Source: Deltaproteobacteria bacterium (GTDB lineage: Bacteria; Desulfobacterota; DSM-4660; Desulfatiglandales; Desulfatiglandaceae). Taken from it: a stretch of 49,206 nt of DNA. A model generated the notes under the pieces. It was given only the letters and a program-made list of their open reading frames with translations. It ran no database searches and had not been told where the DNA came from. Location: the NCBI GenBank assembly GCA_019309145.1, contig JAFDGR010000026.1, forward strand, positions 1 through 49,206. The letters are read 5' to 3'. The position numbers and the translations under genes were made by a program. Below are positions 18,201 to 26,859 of the stretch, piece by piece (within the stretch, counting starts at the first letter, position 1; each line of letters starts with the position of its first letter).

Positions 18201-21200
18201 ATCTTTTCTACGGCCCGCCCTACTTTACTGTTCGGGTCGAACTTGTAATAGTCGGGGTCGATCAATCGCAGATCAATGGCCGCCTTCTTTGCCAAACCGT
18301 AAAGCTGAAGAGGAACATGGCGCTGCCTTGCCTTTTCCCTCCCGCCCAAATTTTCCCATGCCCTCCACCGTTGGACAATCTGGTTGATCACCGCACTCAA
18401 TTCGGGGCTTTTCTCCGTCACAACAGGCGTGGGCTTCCCCCCCTCCACCTTCGGAAGATTCAACCCGGCGTCTTTCGTGAGCCGCACATCGGCCCCGGAA
18501 AAGAACATCGTAAGCAACTCAGGGCCGTTGACGTATTTAGCAAATCTTTCAACCTCCTTGAAGCCGGAGGCGGTTTCTTCTATCCCCTCTACTACTTCCC
18601 CGAAGGCCCCGGCAAAATCGTCAAAGCGTGAAACGCCGTACTCCTCAAGCAGGTCGGGGCGGACATACCTCGTCATAGTCCATAATTCGGCCATCGTGTT
18701 CGATATCGGTGTGCCCGTTGCCAGTATTATATTCTTTCCCCCCGTCTTTTCCCTGATCCAGCCTGCTTTGAGGAGGAGGCTTGTGCTCCTTTGCGCCGAT
18801 CCGGTGTCGATGCCCTTCAGCCGTGACAGTTTCGTAATAAACTCACTGCGTTTATAGGCGTGAGCCTCATCAATAAGGAGAGCGTCAACCCCTAACTGTT
18901 CAAAGTAAAGCTCCTCATCCTTCGCCCTGTCCAGAAGGGCGTCAAGCTGTTGCCGCTTTTTTTCAACGAGGTTTTCAACATCCTTTACCGTCCACTCGGA
19001 GTCATCCTCCTCCCTGGCCCGCTCGATTTCGGCCTCAAGCTCCGCAATACGCTCCTCCACATAGGCCGCTTCCCTCTGAGGATCGTTTGCGATACGGTCA
19101 AAGAACGATTGAGGAATTACAACGGCATCCCAATCGCCCGTCGCTATGCTTGCCAGCAGCCGCTTCCTTTGGGCGCTGTTTCGCTCGTCCGCCGCCGGGA
19201 TCAACACTTTCGCTCCAGGGTAAAGCGTGGCGAAGGATTCACGGTACTGGTCAATCGTGGAGTTATGGACCACGATCATAGGTTTTCTTGCCGTTCCTAT
19301 CCGCTTCATTTCCTGGGACAGGGTGATGTAGATGAACGTCTTACCTGTGCCAACGCCGTAGGCTAATAAAACTGATTCTTGAAGCCCCCTCGAAACAGCG
19401 ATTTTCTGATGCGACCGGAGCTTTACGGCGTGGGAGGCGTTTGGGTAGTAGTCAATGTTAGGCTCGGTTCGCTTCTGAAGAACGGTCCCGTTTTTCTCTT
19501 CGTTGTAAATGGCGGCAAGCTCATCGGCCCAGCGCTCATGACTTTTCGCCCACCTGACAAATTCGGCATTAAGCTCTTCTGATTTCAGCCGGGCCTCTTT
19601 GGATCTTTCCTTGTTTTCGTACTTCTTCTTGGTGTCCGGGTCCTGTTCCATCGCCTTCGGGCGTTTGAAATTGAGAGCCGCCTCCACCAATTCGGCGCCG
19701 GTGAAATGGTTGGGGACGCCCCAAGTCCTGGTGTTCTTCGCATTAGATGTATTACCCACATTGGTAATATGCCATCGGCTCGTTTCGTCGGTAACTACTT
19801 GCTCAACCGTCAGTTTTCCGGTCGAAGTTGCGTCGGTTAAGTCTAAAACATCCCGAAGGAAATCTGCTACGCACTCTCCCGGCAACCACGTTGACCCAAG
19901 GCGGAAGTTGATAAACTCTATATCCAGATCGGCGGGAATGACCTTCTCAAGGGCCTTGATGTTTGGCTTGTATTGAGGGTTTTGTGTTGCCGCAGCTTTG
20001 GCGATCCGAAGTTTGCGCTTAACGTTCCCCGAGAGATATGCGGCGGCCGGGACCACCATGCCCGTGTCAGGGTCAACAAAACCGTGGCCGCCCTCAACGA
20101 TATCCTGGACAACCTTTTTGACATCCATGCCGCCAAGGAGCGTTGCAATTCGGGCGGGATCTATCTTGCCACGGTAGATGATTGACTGGCTGACGGCATC
20201 CTCAAGGTTCTTGGCGGAGTCCGGTTCCACGAAAGGGTATATTGTCCTTTTGGTGAAGATGTCCGCCTTCTTAACCGTTGTGGTTTTCAGCCCAAGGGCC
20301 AGATCCTTCTTTCGCACTATCTCCAAGGAAGAGACGATTGCAAAATCGTTATCGGTCTTACGGATAAATGAATTGCCTGGTGAATGGAAATGTTTGTACT
20401 TGGAGGTAAATCTGTCATAGGCTCGATTTAGTTCTCGTTGTAGAGATGCTATTTCCTCATTGGTGGCGTCAGGCTCGGCCATCCGATCTATGAGGGTGCG
20501 GGCGGTCTCCCTCACCGCTAAATAATGCCTTAGCCTGGTTAGCCTCTTGCCGGCAACCACCATCTTTTTGCCGGCAGAATTACGGTAATACGGGGCCACC
20601 AGGCGCCCATTCTTTACCAAGAGAACCTCGCCGTCTTCGATGGTGAGGGTTCCTTCCTTCGCTCCTTCCCCTGCCCACCGTTCAGGTTGGGGCGGGGCCG
20701 TAAGCTCAGCGCTTGTATTGACAACGTTTTCCGGGAGGGCGTCCTTAGCCTTCTTCAGTTGCTCTTCAAGATTGCCGGTCGGCTCTACTGTATAGGTGTT
20801 CGCCGCCCACATTGATCCGCCTTTGGAATGTTTTCCTAATACCATCTCGGGGTGAGCGACAAAGTATTCGTTTACGGCGTAGAGTTCACCGTAGGCTTTC
20901 CGGGCCTTCGCCAGTTCCTCCTTGGCGATAGCCTTCTGCAGCTTGATTTCGTCCTTCTGCTTCTTTGTCATTGACCTGGTGGCCTTGAGCCGATCAGCCA
21001 CTTTCTTGGCTTCTCGGGCGTCCTCATACTTCTTGACCACCTGCTTGTCTTCAGCAGTAATAATCAGCTTTTCCGTCGTCCTGAATGGATTTGATAAGCC
21101 CTGTTCGCCGCCAGCTTTCTTTCTTAGGATCACGATGTCCGTAACCACTTCAGTTCCGGCATTGGCTTTGAAGGCGGTGTTTGGAAGTCTGATAGCCCCC

Positions 21201-24070
21201 AAGAAATCGGCTTTATTCCCGATGTACTCCCTCACCTTTCCGTTTGTCTGAGCATCAAGGGACCAGGCCGAAGTTATGGCTATTACTAACCCCCCCGGCT
21301 TGACTGCACTAAGAGACCGGCCAAAGAAATAATTATGGATGCTCCATTTTGAATAGTCGGGGTGGGCCTTATCAGTGATGGGTACATTCCCAAAGGGAAA
21401 GTTGCTGATTACAAGATCCACAGAATTATCGAGCACTCGCTTTGACCGCTCAAAAGGAGCTACCTCAATCTGAGCTTGAGGATAGAGCTTTTGAAATATC
21501 CTGCCGGAGACAGAATCTTTCTCAATGCCATGGAGAATGGATTTGGAGGCTATGTCTTGAGGCATTAAGCCGAAGAAATGACCGACACCCCCGGCTGGCT
21601 CCAGGATCGTGCCGCCCTTGAAGCCAAGTCTGCGGGCAATGTCCCACGTCGCTGTTATAACCGGTCTTGAGGTGTAATGGGCGTTTGTAGTTGAGGCGCG
21701 GGCGCTTTTCCATTCCTCCGCTGTAAGGGCGCCCCCGAGATTAGGATGGAGCTTGTTGCCGTACTTGGCCTTCCACTGGTGGAATCTCTTTAAGGTATCC
21801 GGGGTGAAATACCTGTCTTCGGGTATGTCGCTATGCTTCTCAATGTAGTCGGTGAAGTCCCGGTTGAATACTTTTTGAGCGAAGGCCCCCCACCCAACAT
21901 ATTGAGCGAGGACCTTCTTTTCTTCTCTGGTGGGATTTCTGTTTTCGCTTTCGAGCTTTTTGAGGAGGGCAATGGCCTTTATGTTGGCCTTAATCTTGGA
22001 TTCTGCGCCAGCAGGGGCTAAAACGTCCCCTGCTTCGATAACATGGTTTCGATCTTCCTCCGGTACTTCCTGTTCTCCGGCGGGTCTTCCGCCCAGGCCC
22101 TCACCTTCATTTCCTGCCTGTCGCTCAGGGGCTCCCTCGCCTCCACGTCCCTCGGCGCCACGAGGTTCGACACCAGTTCCTCTATCTGATCCCGTGCCAG
22201 GTTCCCTTGGGCCTCCAGCTTGTCCCAATACTCCTCCGCCTGTTCCACCTTCTTCCTGATCTCGTCGTACAGACCTTGCCGGTCGTCCTGAAACTTCTTC
22301 CAGGTCACCTCCGGTCTGCACATCAGAAGGAACTCCACCCTCTGATTCCACCACGGCCATTCTGTCGGGTCTGCCAGGCTCAACTTCTCCATTGTTTATC
22401 TCCTCTCTGACAAACTTCTCAAAGTACGGCCTACCCTTGGGGGATAGGGCCTTTATAGCCAGCTTGACAAATTCGGCCCCGGATTTCCCCGCAGCCACCA
22501 CCTCGTCCCAGGCTTCTTTCAATAAGGGCCGGATCAGTTCCCACTTTCCTGGGTCAACCTCCTTATCAGATATCGCCCCTTCTTCCCCTAAGATCTGGTT
22601 GATCTGCTTGAACTTGTCTAAGGCGTTGGCGATATGTTGGGCAGCCTCTTCGGCTTTCTGCTTAGGCGCAGCCGGGGCCGCTTCAGGGGGAAGCTCAGGT
22701 GGGGCAGCAGGCTCAATCTCTTTCGCTTGGCGGTCCCATTCGGCAAGCAGATCATCAGCACTCATTTCGACTGCTTTTTTGGGCGGCGCCTTTTCTTCTA
22801 TTTTACCACTTTTCTCGGGAGATGTCAAGAACTTCTCGGCATCCTTGAGGGCTCTGTCAATCGCTTCGGCCCGTGTCCATCTTGCCGGGGCGTCTGGGCC
22901 TTTTTGGTGTCTTACCCCGCCCTCGACCTTCTCAAAATAGAAACCCCCGTTGTCTGCCTGAAGGATTTTATAGTCCACATTCCCGGCCCTTGCAGAGCCC
23001 TTGGTGGTAAGCCCTCTTATAAACTTATCACGGAGCGTTTGGGCAGGCTTCGCCTCGGCCTTCTTTTTAACGGACAGCCCCGCCTTGAAAAACCTGTCTG
23101 CTTTTCCTGCGACCACTCCCGCAACATCGTAATAGGCGTCACTCCCTTTTTTGATCTCGCCTATGTCATCAGCCCATCCTATTTCAAATCCTGCGTCTTC
23201 AAGCTGCTTGACCTTACCGCCTGACAAAATTCCTGTGGCCGCAACCCTTGGGTCTTCCCTGGGGGCTTCTGCTTTAGCCTGTGGCGCCTCCTTCTTCTGT
23301 GAAGCTGTATTTATGAGGGCTTCATCAAAGACAACCGCCCCGTCGTCGGTTTCCACTACGGTCCATCCGTTGGGCTCCATCACCTTATCCCAAACCAACT
23401 GGACAAGGGGCATGTCGTCCCATAGCTCTGCAGAATCCACAATACTGTCAGGGTTGGCAGCTTTTACAAGCTCATCAACATTGCTTTCGCCTTCTTCCTC
23501 CAGGGCGCTCTTTAGGGCTGCCTGGAATTTGGGAGACCCCGCATAAACAACCTTTTCCTCTGGAATTGAGTCTACATCCACCGTATGGTGAAATGCCCCG
23601 TAGGTCCCCTCGTCAACCTTCGTCTGGTCTTCCGCAAACATGGCGAAACCCGCATCGGACATAGGGGATTCGGAATTCGTATATCTATGGTAAACCCTTT
23701 TCGTTTCGGGTTTAGGCTCTTCCTTAACGCCAAAATCCTGTTTGTATCCCTCCCATCTCTTTTTCGCCTCGTTCTCCGAGAATCCTGTAAGCACTTTTTC
23801 ATGTAGTGGACGGCCATAACTCTGGTATCCCTTGCTCTTCACCCTGCTATGGGCAAAAATACCCCATTTGTTACCTTTGGCCTGCAATGAGTAGGTGGTA
23901 TTGGTCTTGGGATCGTAAAAAGTGTCTACTATCTCACTGCCGTAGAACGGCTTTGCCGCAACCGGCCTTTGGGCCAGTGCTTTCTCTGACGAAGGGGCCT
24001 CTTCTCCCCCGCTCAACAACGCCGATATTTGGCTGTGGTATTCCTTGGCGGCCTTGAAATCCTGTTTCAT
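12281..24070 (-). CDS. Giant DarB-like polyvalent protein: N6A methylase-like, SF2/SNF2 helicase, PRTase, second methyltransferase, HExxH metallopeptidase-like, ART-like and LPD38-like regions
   Basis: 3929 aa; motifs ILEPAGGVGHFFGL / ISNFPFG, YGVGTGKT, LIDEAHAYK, NGRIIRQGN, YILVDDVVTQGGTF, VNIDIGGGRYD, TRHELFHLAMR, GIDGIRYP...NYVVFDPNAVTI. Confidence 0.85.
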   Translation of the reverse strand: MKQDFKAAKEYHSQISALLSGGEEAPSSEKALAQRPVAAKPFYGSEIVDTFYDPKTNTTYSLQAKGNKWGIFAHSRVKSKGYQSYGRPLHEKVLTGFSENEAKKRWEGYKQDFGVKEEPKPETKRVYHRYTNSESPMSDAGFAMFAEDQTKVDEGTYGAFHHTVDVDSIPEEKVVYAGSPKFQAALKSALEEEGESNVDELVKAANPDSIVDSAELWDDMPLVQLVWDKVMEPNGWTVVETDDGAVVFDEALINTASQKKEAPQAKAEAPREDPRVAATGILSGGKVKQLEDAGFEIGWADDIGEIKKGSDAYYDVAGVVAGKADRFFKAGLSVKKKAEAKPAQTLRDKFIRGLTTKGSARAGNVDYKILQADNGGFYFEKVEGGVRHQKGPDAPARWTRAEAIDRALKDAEKFLTSPEKSGKIEEKAPPKKAVEMSADDLLAEWDRQAKEIEPAAPPELPPEAAPAAPKQKAEEAAQHIANALDKFKQINQILGEEGAISDKEVDPGKWELIRPLLKEAWDEVVAAGKSGAEFVKLAIKALSPKGRPYFEKFVREEINNGEVEPGRPDRMAVVESEGGVPSDVQTGGDLEEVSGRPARSVRRDQEEGGTGGGVLGQAGGPREPGTGSDRGTGVEPRGAEGRGGEGAPERQAGNEGEGLGGRPAGEQEVPEEDRNHVIEAGDVLAPAGAESKIKANIKAIALLKKLESENRNPTREEKKVLAQYVGWGAFAQKVFNRDFTDYIEKHSDIPEDRYFTPDTLKRFHQWKAKYGNKLHPNLGGALTAEEWKSARASTTNAHYTSRPVITATWDIARRLGFKGGTILEPAGGVGHFFGLMPQDIASKSILHGIEKDSVSGRIFQKLYPQAQIEVAPFERSKRVLDNSVDLVISNFPFGNVPITDKAHPDYSKWSIHNYFFGRSLSAVKPGGLVIAITSAWSLDAQTNGKVREYIGNKADFLGAIRLPNTAFKANAGTEVVTDIVILRKKAGGEQGLSNPFRTTEKLIITAEDKQVVKKYEDAREAKKVADRLKATRSMTKKQKDEIKLQKAIAKEELAKARKAYGELYAVNEYFVAHPEMVLGKHSKGGSMWAANTYTVEPTGNLEEQLKKAKDALPENVVNTSAELTAPPQPERWAGEGAKEGTLTIEDGEVLLVKNGRLVAPYYRNSAGKKMVVAGKRLTRLRHYLAVRETARTLIDRMAEPDATNEEIASLQRELNRAYDRFTSKYKHFHSPGNSFIRKTDNDFAIVSSLEIVRKKDLALGLKTTTVKKADIFTKRTIYPFVEPDSAKNLEDAVSQSIIYRGKIDPARIATLLGGMDVKKVVQDIVEGGHGFVDPDTGMVVPAAAYLSGNVKRKLRIAKAAATQNPQYKPNIKALEKVIPADLDIEFINFRLGSTWLPGECVADFLRDVLDLTDATSTGKLTVEQVVTDETSRWHITNVGNTSNAKNTRTWGVPNHFTGAELVEAALNFKRPKAMEQDPDTKKKYENKERSKEARLKSEELNAEFVRWAKSHERWADELAAIYNEEKNGTVLQKRTEPNIDYYPNASHAVKLRSHQKIAVSRGLQESVLLAYGVGTGKTFIYITLSQEMKRIGTARKPMIVVHNSTIDQYRESFATLYPGAKVLIPAADERNSAQRKRLLASIATGDWDAVVIPQSFFDRIANDPQREAAYVEERIAELEAEIERAREEDDSEWTVKDVENLVEKKRQQLDALLDRAKDEELYFEQLGVDALLIDEAHAYKRSEFITKLSRLKGIDTGSAQRSTSLLLKAGWIREKTGGKNIILATGTPISNTMAELWTMTRYVRPDLLEEYGVSRFDDFAGAFGEVVEGIEETASGFKEVERFAKYVNGPELLTMFFSGADVRLTKDAGLNLPKVEGGKPTPVVTEKSPELSAVINQIVQRWRAWENLGGREKARQRHVPLQLYGLAKKAAIDLRLIDPDYYKFDPNSKVGRAVEKIAEVWEETKERRSTQIVFLDLFHESGDTKGFNLHRDIRDRLIAKGIPANEIVLFGEISEKKQEQVKDKIRSGEIRVVIGSTGKLGIGVDIARKLIAAHHLNVPDRPMDIEQRNGRIIRQGNENSSVRIFHYMTKDTLDSVMFDRLGKKQRFADQVLSGDIEGREFDDPFSEEQASFAEFAAAASGEAGKLLFEKNDLIAKEHKYRVAESAHIRQISEARRDIKRIPDEIRQKEARRREQEDLRGILNKAFPEGTPETITYKGSDLPKKEFLKRIQEDIESEKARLKKRFEGMTFGKYREILEKKGLSSWAEFAHSIFAKAGPIDIEITLQLATNHDGEAKPSAKIEFIRTNAEQSAPPIIRLPRFAFNLNGKFLHWEAMQNIPARFTKALNTAVGRVSATIERLNADIEDARKYLKELEHIVQQKFKYSKELNETRRRIREIDAELIKLNREAQDREAEALEAAVAPGITKLSIANVRPWPKDFPHVLQHTTAAKLKRHPDYDAAKAGDTEAAARVAMDLTNKEKAKELGRKYPNAVLAPVIAMEEGGINKLPLLLAKAISKVSGLPVDLELYQANFVGRTKKTGLQRLLTIVKFGGKVKAKEYILVDDVVTQGGTFAEQRHYIENDGGKVVATTSFGTAQYGAKLAVTPESIAAIERRFGRAETEALLREYDIAGALEALTQGQAQQILKFSSLNNLRNRIVEEGYEAVFPPGGQAPSGLRINRPAISQAISSAWTSLNQIPGIFKRIRWAPGTVNIDIGGGRYDKATNFLEERGVTNLVYDPYNRSPEFNEDVVKKLRDRLADTATVANVLNVIAERPARLDVIRQTAKGLKPDGVAYFQIHEGNGSGKGKATTKGWQNNRKAAEYLDEVKTRFADVSRSGNVITAKNPIKTPDMNAWETPEGEVFFNYGNFIAKVREANPEGLEWLRKQILSWLKGPLPKEALERLSAHLVADIAIKGRSVAKTKADWRKLNVGSNAPIMGATTITPLQAIIELSYNFDDPTIERTTRHELFHLAMRWLLPEQDYQLILKAFDGNEEAAAEAFADFAIANNKKGLSAAVIKLFRRLRLALKRVRAGLQGKGFRVAEDVFRDLLGGKYAMLPEGERIARHVGGSPDIRYQVAAWQGGPREVVGGYSNEFLGTGEGVHAFGWGHYFSELEDIAKFYATALAPKPKVLLDGEPYNNGTYSAILPDLFRDATSKDDVVRSLYSDYGKLKDIDKDYADKILDIAKKVKNGRITVAGKPRHFHKVTIHKGKDPSEYTWLDWDKKVPDNIIQKVLSQAKTEFGEKLTIDEFDLRGLDGHSLYYHLTQEIADAYNRKAGVDITRPSYKEASLFLLRAGIDGIRYPAGSLSGMETDAKNYVVFDPNAVTIEEHTAFSLASNDEAERRARAYLDAFIAKHGGDDDLRADVEEEADRFDEAHRKDALDAWDTIRNLKAVKGAYKEGRPDTTAWERLLSVPSHYFHRVPALGRVFEDALRKADNQHMILDQITMSPDGDYYTTILDELRKQDPAEYKKLKKYLKHCDQNQIGYRISQDEESGAWRLHDKKNPELILGTYKTEQAAVDAMIDREVADYRESGRTEQAAEALRAARRITTNGFNILIQSMRTLIEDFQQANMELPSDYIYVQGEAVQVNLKTALAQMGDMRGYYMPRIRKPGRYTVRVKKKGANPILRRFDLKTTAEIWAARKKSQGYTVVSIEKSRDMPEDVFEMAKEVIAQQAIINEALERMDRSHKKIDDKELKKITEGAKVLFAKGLVEQVANIIKGRGVRMHMIRRVEATGTDVWEGYEEDPTTALAKYAQGLAGGESKKIMARDMLLHFTGTDISWGKFKQDNPEAEYKDYLKFVKDRGVDAVDQKNAFRDGKSYMAEMLRNDEAVDRLIGTIKGVAVLKYLGGRVSAPLVNLTALATSVPACMNGFGDIPLHKTLKYLGQAMDAYWEWRFEDKTKLDPEIVKVLRQARHGTRLSTTQ

Positions 24071-24081
24071 CAGGCTCAGGA

Positions 24082-26859
24082 TTAGCGGAGGTGTTCGTAT
24101 TGGCTAATCAGGCGTTGAAGTTTTTCGGGAGCGTATTTAACGGCGGCTGCTATGGAATCATCGGGGTGGACCTTACCGGAAAGCTCGCCTGAAATCAGCC
24201 TCCCGACACGATCCATTTTCTCCTTAATATATCCCCAATCGGGGTCTGACTTCTGAAACTCCCGTATGATGTCCCCGGCCCCTTCCAGGTCGTAGCGTGG
24301 GGAATTTGCCCGGTCCCAATCCTCATGCACGGTCTTTTCCGGGTAGGCGTCCTGGTAGTCCCTCGGCTTTAGCTTGCCTGCGTCCTGACGCCAGGGTTCA
24401 GACTGCCGACCTTCAACAAATTTACCCTTTTTTCCATGCAGAGCCCCACGGAGACGTTGAAACGGTGTTGGCCCCATATCAGGTGTTGGTTCTGGCTTTT
24501 CAACGATCCTGGACGGCCTGACGCCCTCCTGCGGGGTGCCTTCGGCAAGGGTTTCTACCGTTCCACCTGACCTGGGTTCGCCAGGCATCAGTCTTTTAGC
24601 CTCACGGTCGGCCCGTTCCCTGTCCCACTGGACAAGGAAATTCTCGTCTTCCTGGGAAAGCTCCTCCCAGGCCCGCTCAATATCTACTTCGGGGATGTTT
24701 TCGTCTTCGAGGATGGCCCGGAACTCTTCTTCTGAGATTCCAAGCTCCTCTGATACTGCGCCAATAGCTTCTCCTTCAGCCTCTTTGCGAAAAAGGGCCG
24801 CAGCTTCCGTAATTGGTCCGGCGTATACGTCTTCATCCTTCAGCACCTCCAGCATGATCTTGTATTCTTCAAGGGGCATATCCTTAATAAGGGATGGGTC
24901 AGCCTCAATCTGGGCGGCGTACTTCATGTAATCGGCGTTGCGCTGATCTTCTGCGGCGATTAGGGCATCGTGCCACATTGCAGCCATGCCGGTCCCGGCC
25001 CCTATGTCGCCAAGGTCTGCCCCTGCAAGCCCCCGCTCAATGGCTTCGGCGGCTTTGTGGCGGTCCCAGCCATATCTTTTCTGGTTCTCCCTAAACCAAT
25101 CGGGAAGGTCGGCAGTCGCACCAATGACACGCCTGGTAGTCGAATCGTAATCCGGTTCGAGCCAATACCTCCTACCCCTTTGGCCGTAGTGCAACTGGTC
25201 TGCAAATTGTCTGAGATACGGTGCAAGGCCCTCTAAGCCGTACACCGCTGAAAGCTCGCTTCTTTCCTGGAGATCTCGCTTGAAGGCCTCCTTGAACTCA
25301 ATAGACCGTCTATATCTCTCCTCAAGATTGGTCTGGGCTATTCGCTTTTGCTCTTCGTCCTTAGCTGCCTCGATGAGTACCTTTGCCGATTCCCTTGCGC
25401 TGTTAAGCGGCGGGGTGGCTATATCTGTCAGCGGGATCGGTTCGCCCTCTCCCTGCGGGGCTTCCATCCGGTTTTTCTCAGCGTCCCGTAGATATAGGCC
25501 CTCTTCCGTTTCCCAAGGAGGCCCTTCCGGGCCGCCCGTCGTTTCAGTTCCTTCTCCAATTCCTCTGGCATCTTGCATACTCCTTTCCGCCCGCCTTATA
25601 ACATGCTCAGAAATAATATGGTTGAGGTCCGGCGTAAGCTCCGGCCGGAGCTTCTTCATGGCCTCCACGTCGGCAATCCCGAGCGTGCCGTCAGCCAGGT
25701 CATTACGGAGCGAGTCGAGCAACACGGGGCGTAGGATATCCACCCTCTTTTCCCCTGCCCGCTCAGGCATGTTTACCTCTGTCAGACCTGCCATGCCGCC
25801 GCCGGTCACTGCGGCAGGTCCCATGACCGTTAAGGCCGATTTCAGGGAGTCAATGAACATCTCCTTAACATTGCCCGGAAGTTCCTGCCCTGTAAGAATC
25901 TTGGCAAGCAGTTTCGCAGAAACCTCCGCCGGTTCCTCAGCCCCTTCCGTGATTCCCTCGGTGAAGGCTGCGCCGCCCACCTTCATCAGCTTCGCAACCA
26001 ACCCTTCCCCTGCCTTTGCAAGGATTTTTTCCATTGATATAGTGTTTAAGGCTATCACCGCCCCAAACATGCCTTCGGCTGCACGTGCCGCCTCCTCTTC
26101 GTTACCGGTCTGCGCTAAAACGTCCTGGTACGTCTGCGTGGCTTCGAGACCTGAACCTATCGCCCCGCCAACAAGCGCAGCCCCTATTTCCGACAGACCT
26201 TCCAGGATATGAGGGGCCAATTTCGCAGCGGACCCGATCTGCCTTATCATGTTCAAAGAGGTCATGCCTGCGCCGGCCTGGACCCCCAATTGAGTCCCCA
26301 TGCGTCCTATCTGGAACAGCCACCAGACGGGGTCCTTTAGGATCTCGGGGTTATCCCATACGTTCTTGCCACGATATTCCGGCGCTTCCTGGAACGGCTG
26401 CCCAACCTCTTGCCAATAGGAGTAGGCTTCACGGCCCATGCGCTCCCATTCGGCTCCCAGGTCTGCCATGGTTTTTCCGCCACCAATAGGGATGCGCTTC
26501 TCAAGCCAGCCGCCTTTCATCCTGGCCCCGAGATATTGCAGCCCGGTCCCCACAGACCCGGCCATTTCGGGAAAGGCCCCTACAACGCCCTTGCCGAACT
26601 CCTTCGCACCCTTCTTGCCCGCCTGCGACAGCCAAAGGGCAAGGCCGCCAACGCCCGGAACACGATCAGAGAAGGGGGGCGGTTCGGGGACCTCCTCTAC
26701 GGCGGCTATACTCTCCCAGGTCAACCCGTGGGGCAGTTCCGGCTCCTCCGTCGGCGGGGCGGTCGGCCCACGGTCGATCATGGCGATATCGTCCCATGAT
26801 ATCCCTTCGGGGAGACTGAGCCGGTCCTTCTTGTCGTCCTCTAACGCCGAGAAACCCAT
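24082..26859 (-). CDS. Putative internal virion/ejection protein
   Basis: 925 aa; Gly/Ala-rich hydrophobic stretches; between the giant protein and other virion proteins. Confidence 0.5.
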   Translation of the reverse strand: MGFSALEDDKKDRLSLPEGISWDDIAMIDRGPTAPPTEEPELPHGLTWESIAAVEEVPEPPPFSDRVPGVGGLALWLSQAGKKGAKEFGKGVVGAFPEMAGSVGTGLQYLGARMKGGWLEKRIPIGGGKTMADLGAEWERMGREAYSYWQEVGQPFQEAPEYRGKNVWDNPEILKDPVWWLFQIGRMGTQLGVQAGAGMTSLNMIRQIGSAAKLAPHILEGLSEIGAALVGGAIGSGLEATQTYQDVLAQTGNEEEAARAAEGMFGAVIALNTISMEKILAKAGEGLVAKLMKVGGAAFTEGITEGAEEPAEVSAKLLAKILTGQELPGNVKEMFIDSLKSALTVMGPAAVTGGGMAGLTEVNMPERAGEKRVDILRPVLLDSLRNDLADGTLGIADVEAMKKLRPELTPDLNHIISEHVIRRAERSMQDARGIGEGTETTGGPEGPPWETEEGLYLRDAEKNRMEAPQGEGEPIPLTDIATPPLNSARESAKVLIEAAKDEEQKRIAQTNLEERYRRSIEFKEAFKRDLQERSELSAVYGLEGLAPYLRQFADQLHYGQRGRRYWLEPDYDSTTRRVIGATADLPDWFRENQKRYGWDRHKAAEAIERGLAGADLGDIGAGTGMAAMWHDALIAAEDQRNADYMKYAAQIEADPSLIKDMPLEEYKIMLEVLKDEDVYAGPITEAAALFRKEAEGEAIGAVSEELGISEEEFRAILEDENIPEVDIERAWEELSQEDENFLVQWDRERADREAKRLMPGEPRSGGTVETLAEGTPQEGVRPSRIVEKPEPTPDMGPTPFQRLRGALHGKKGKFVEGRQSEPWRQDAGKLKPRDYQDAYPEKTVHEDWDRANSPRYDLEGAGDIIREFQKSDPDWGYIKEKMDRVGRLISGELSGKVHPDDSIAAAVKYAPEKLQRLISQYEHLR

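Noticed and set aside
25280-26212. 310-aa + strand ORF and many other + strand ORFs across 12-29 kb
   Set aside because: Ser/Pro/Arg-rich antisense translations of well-supported - strand genes
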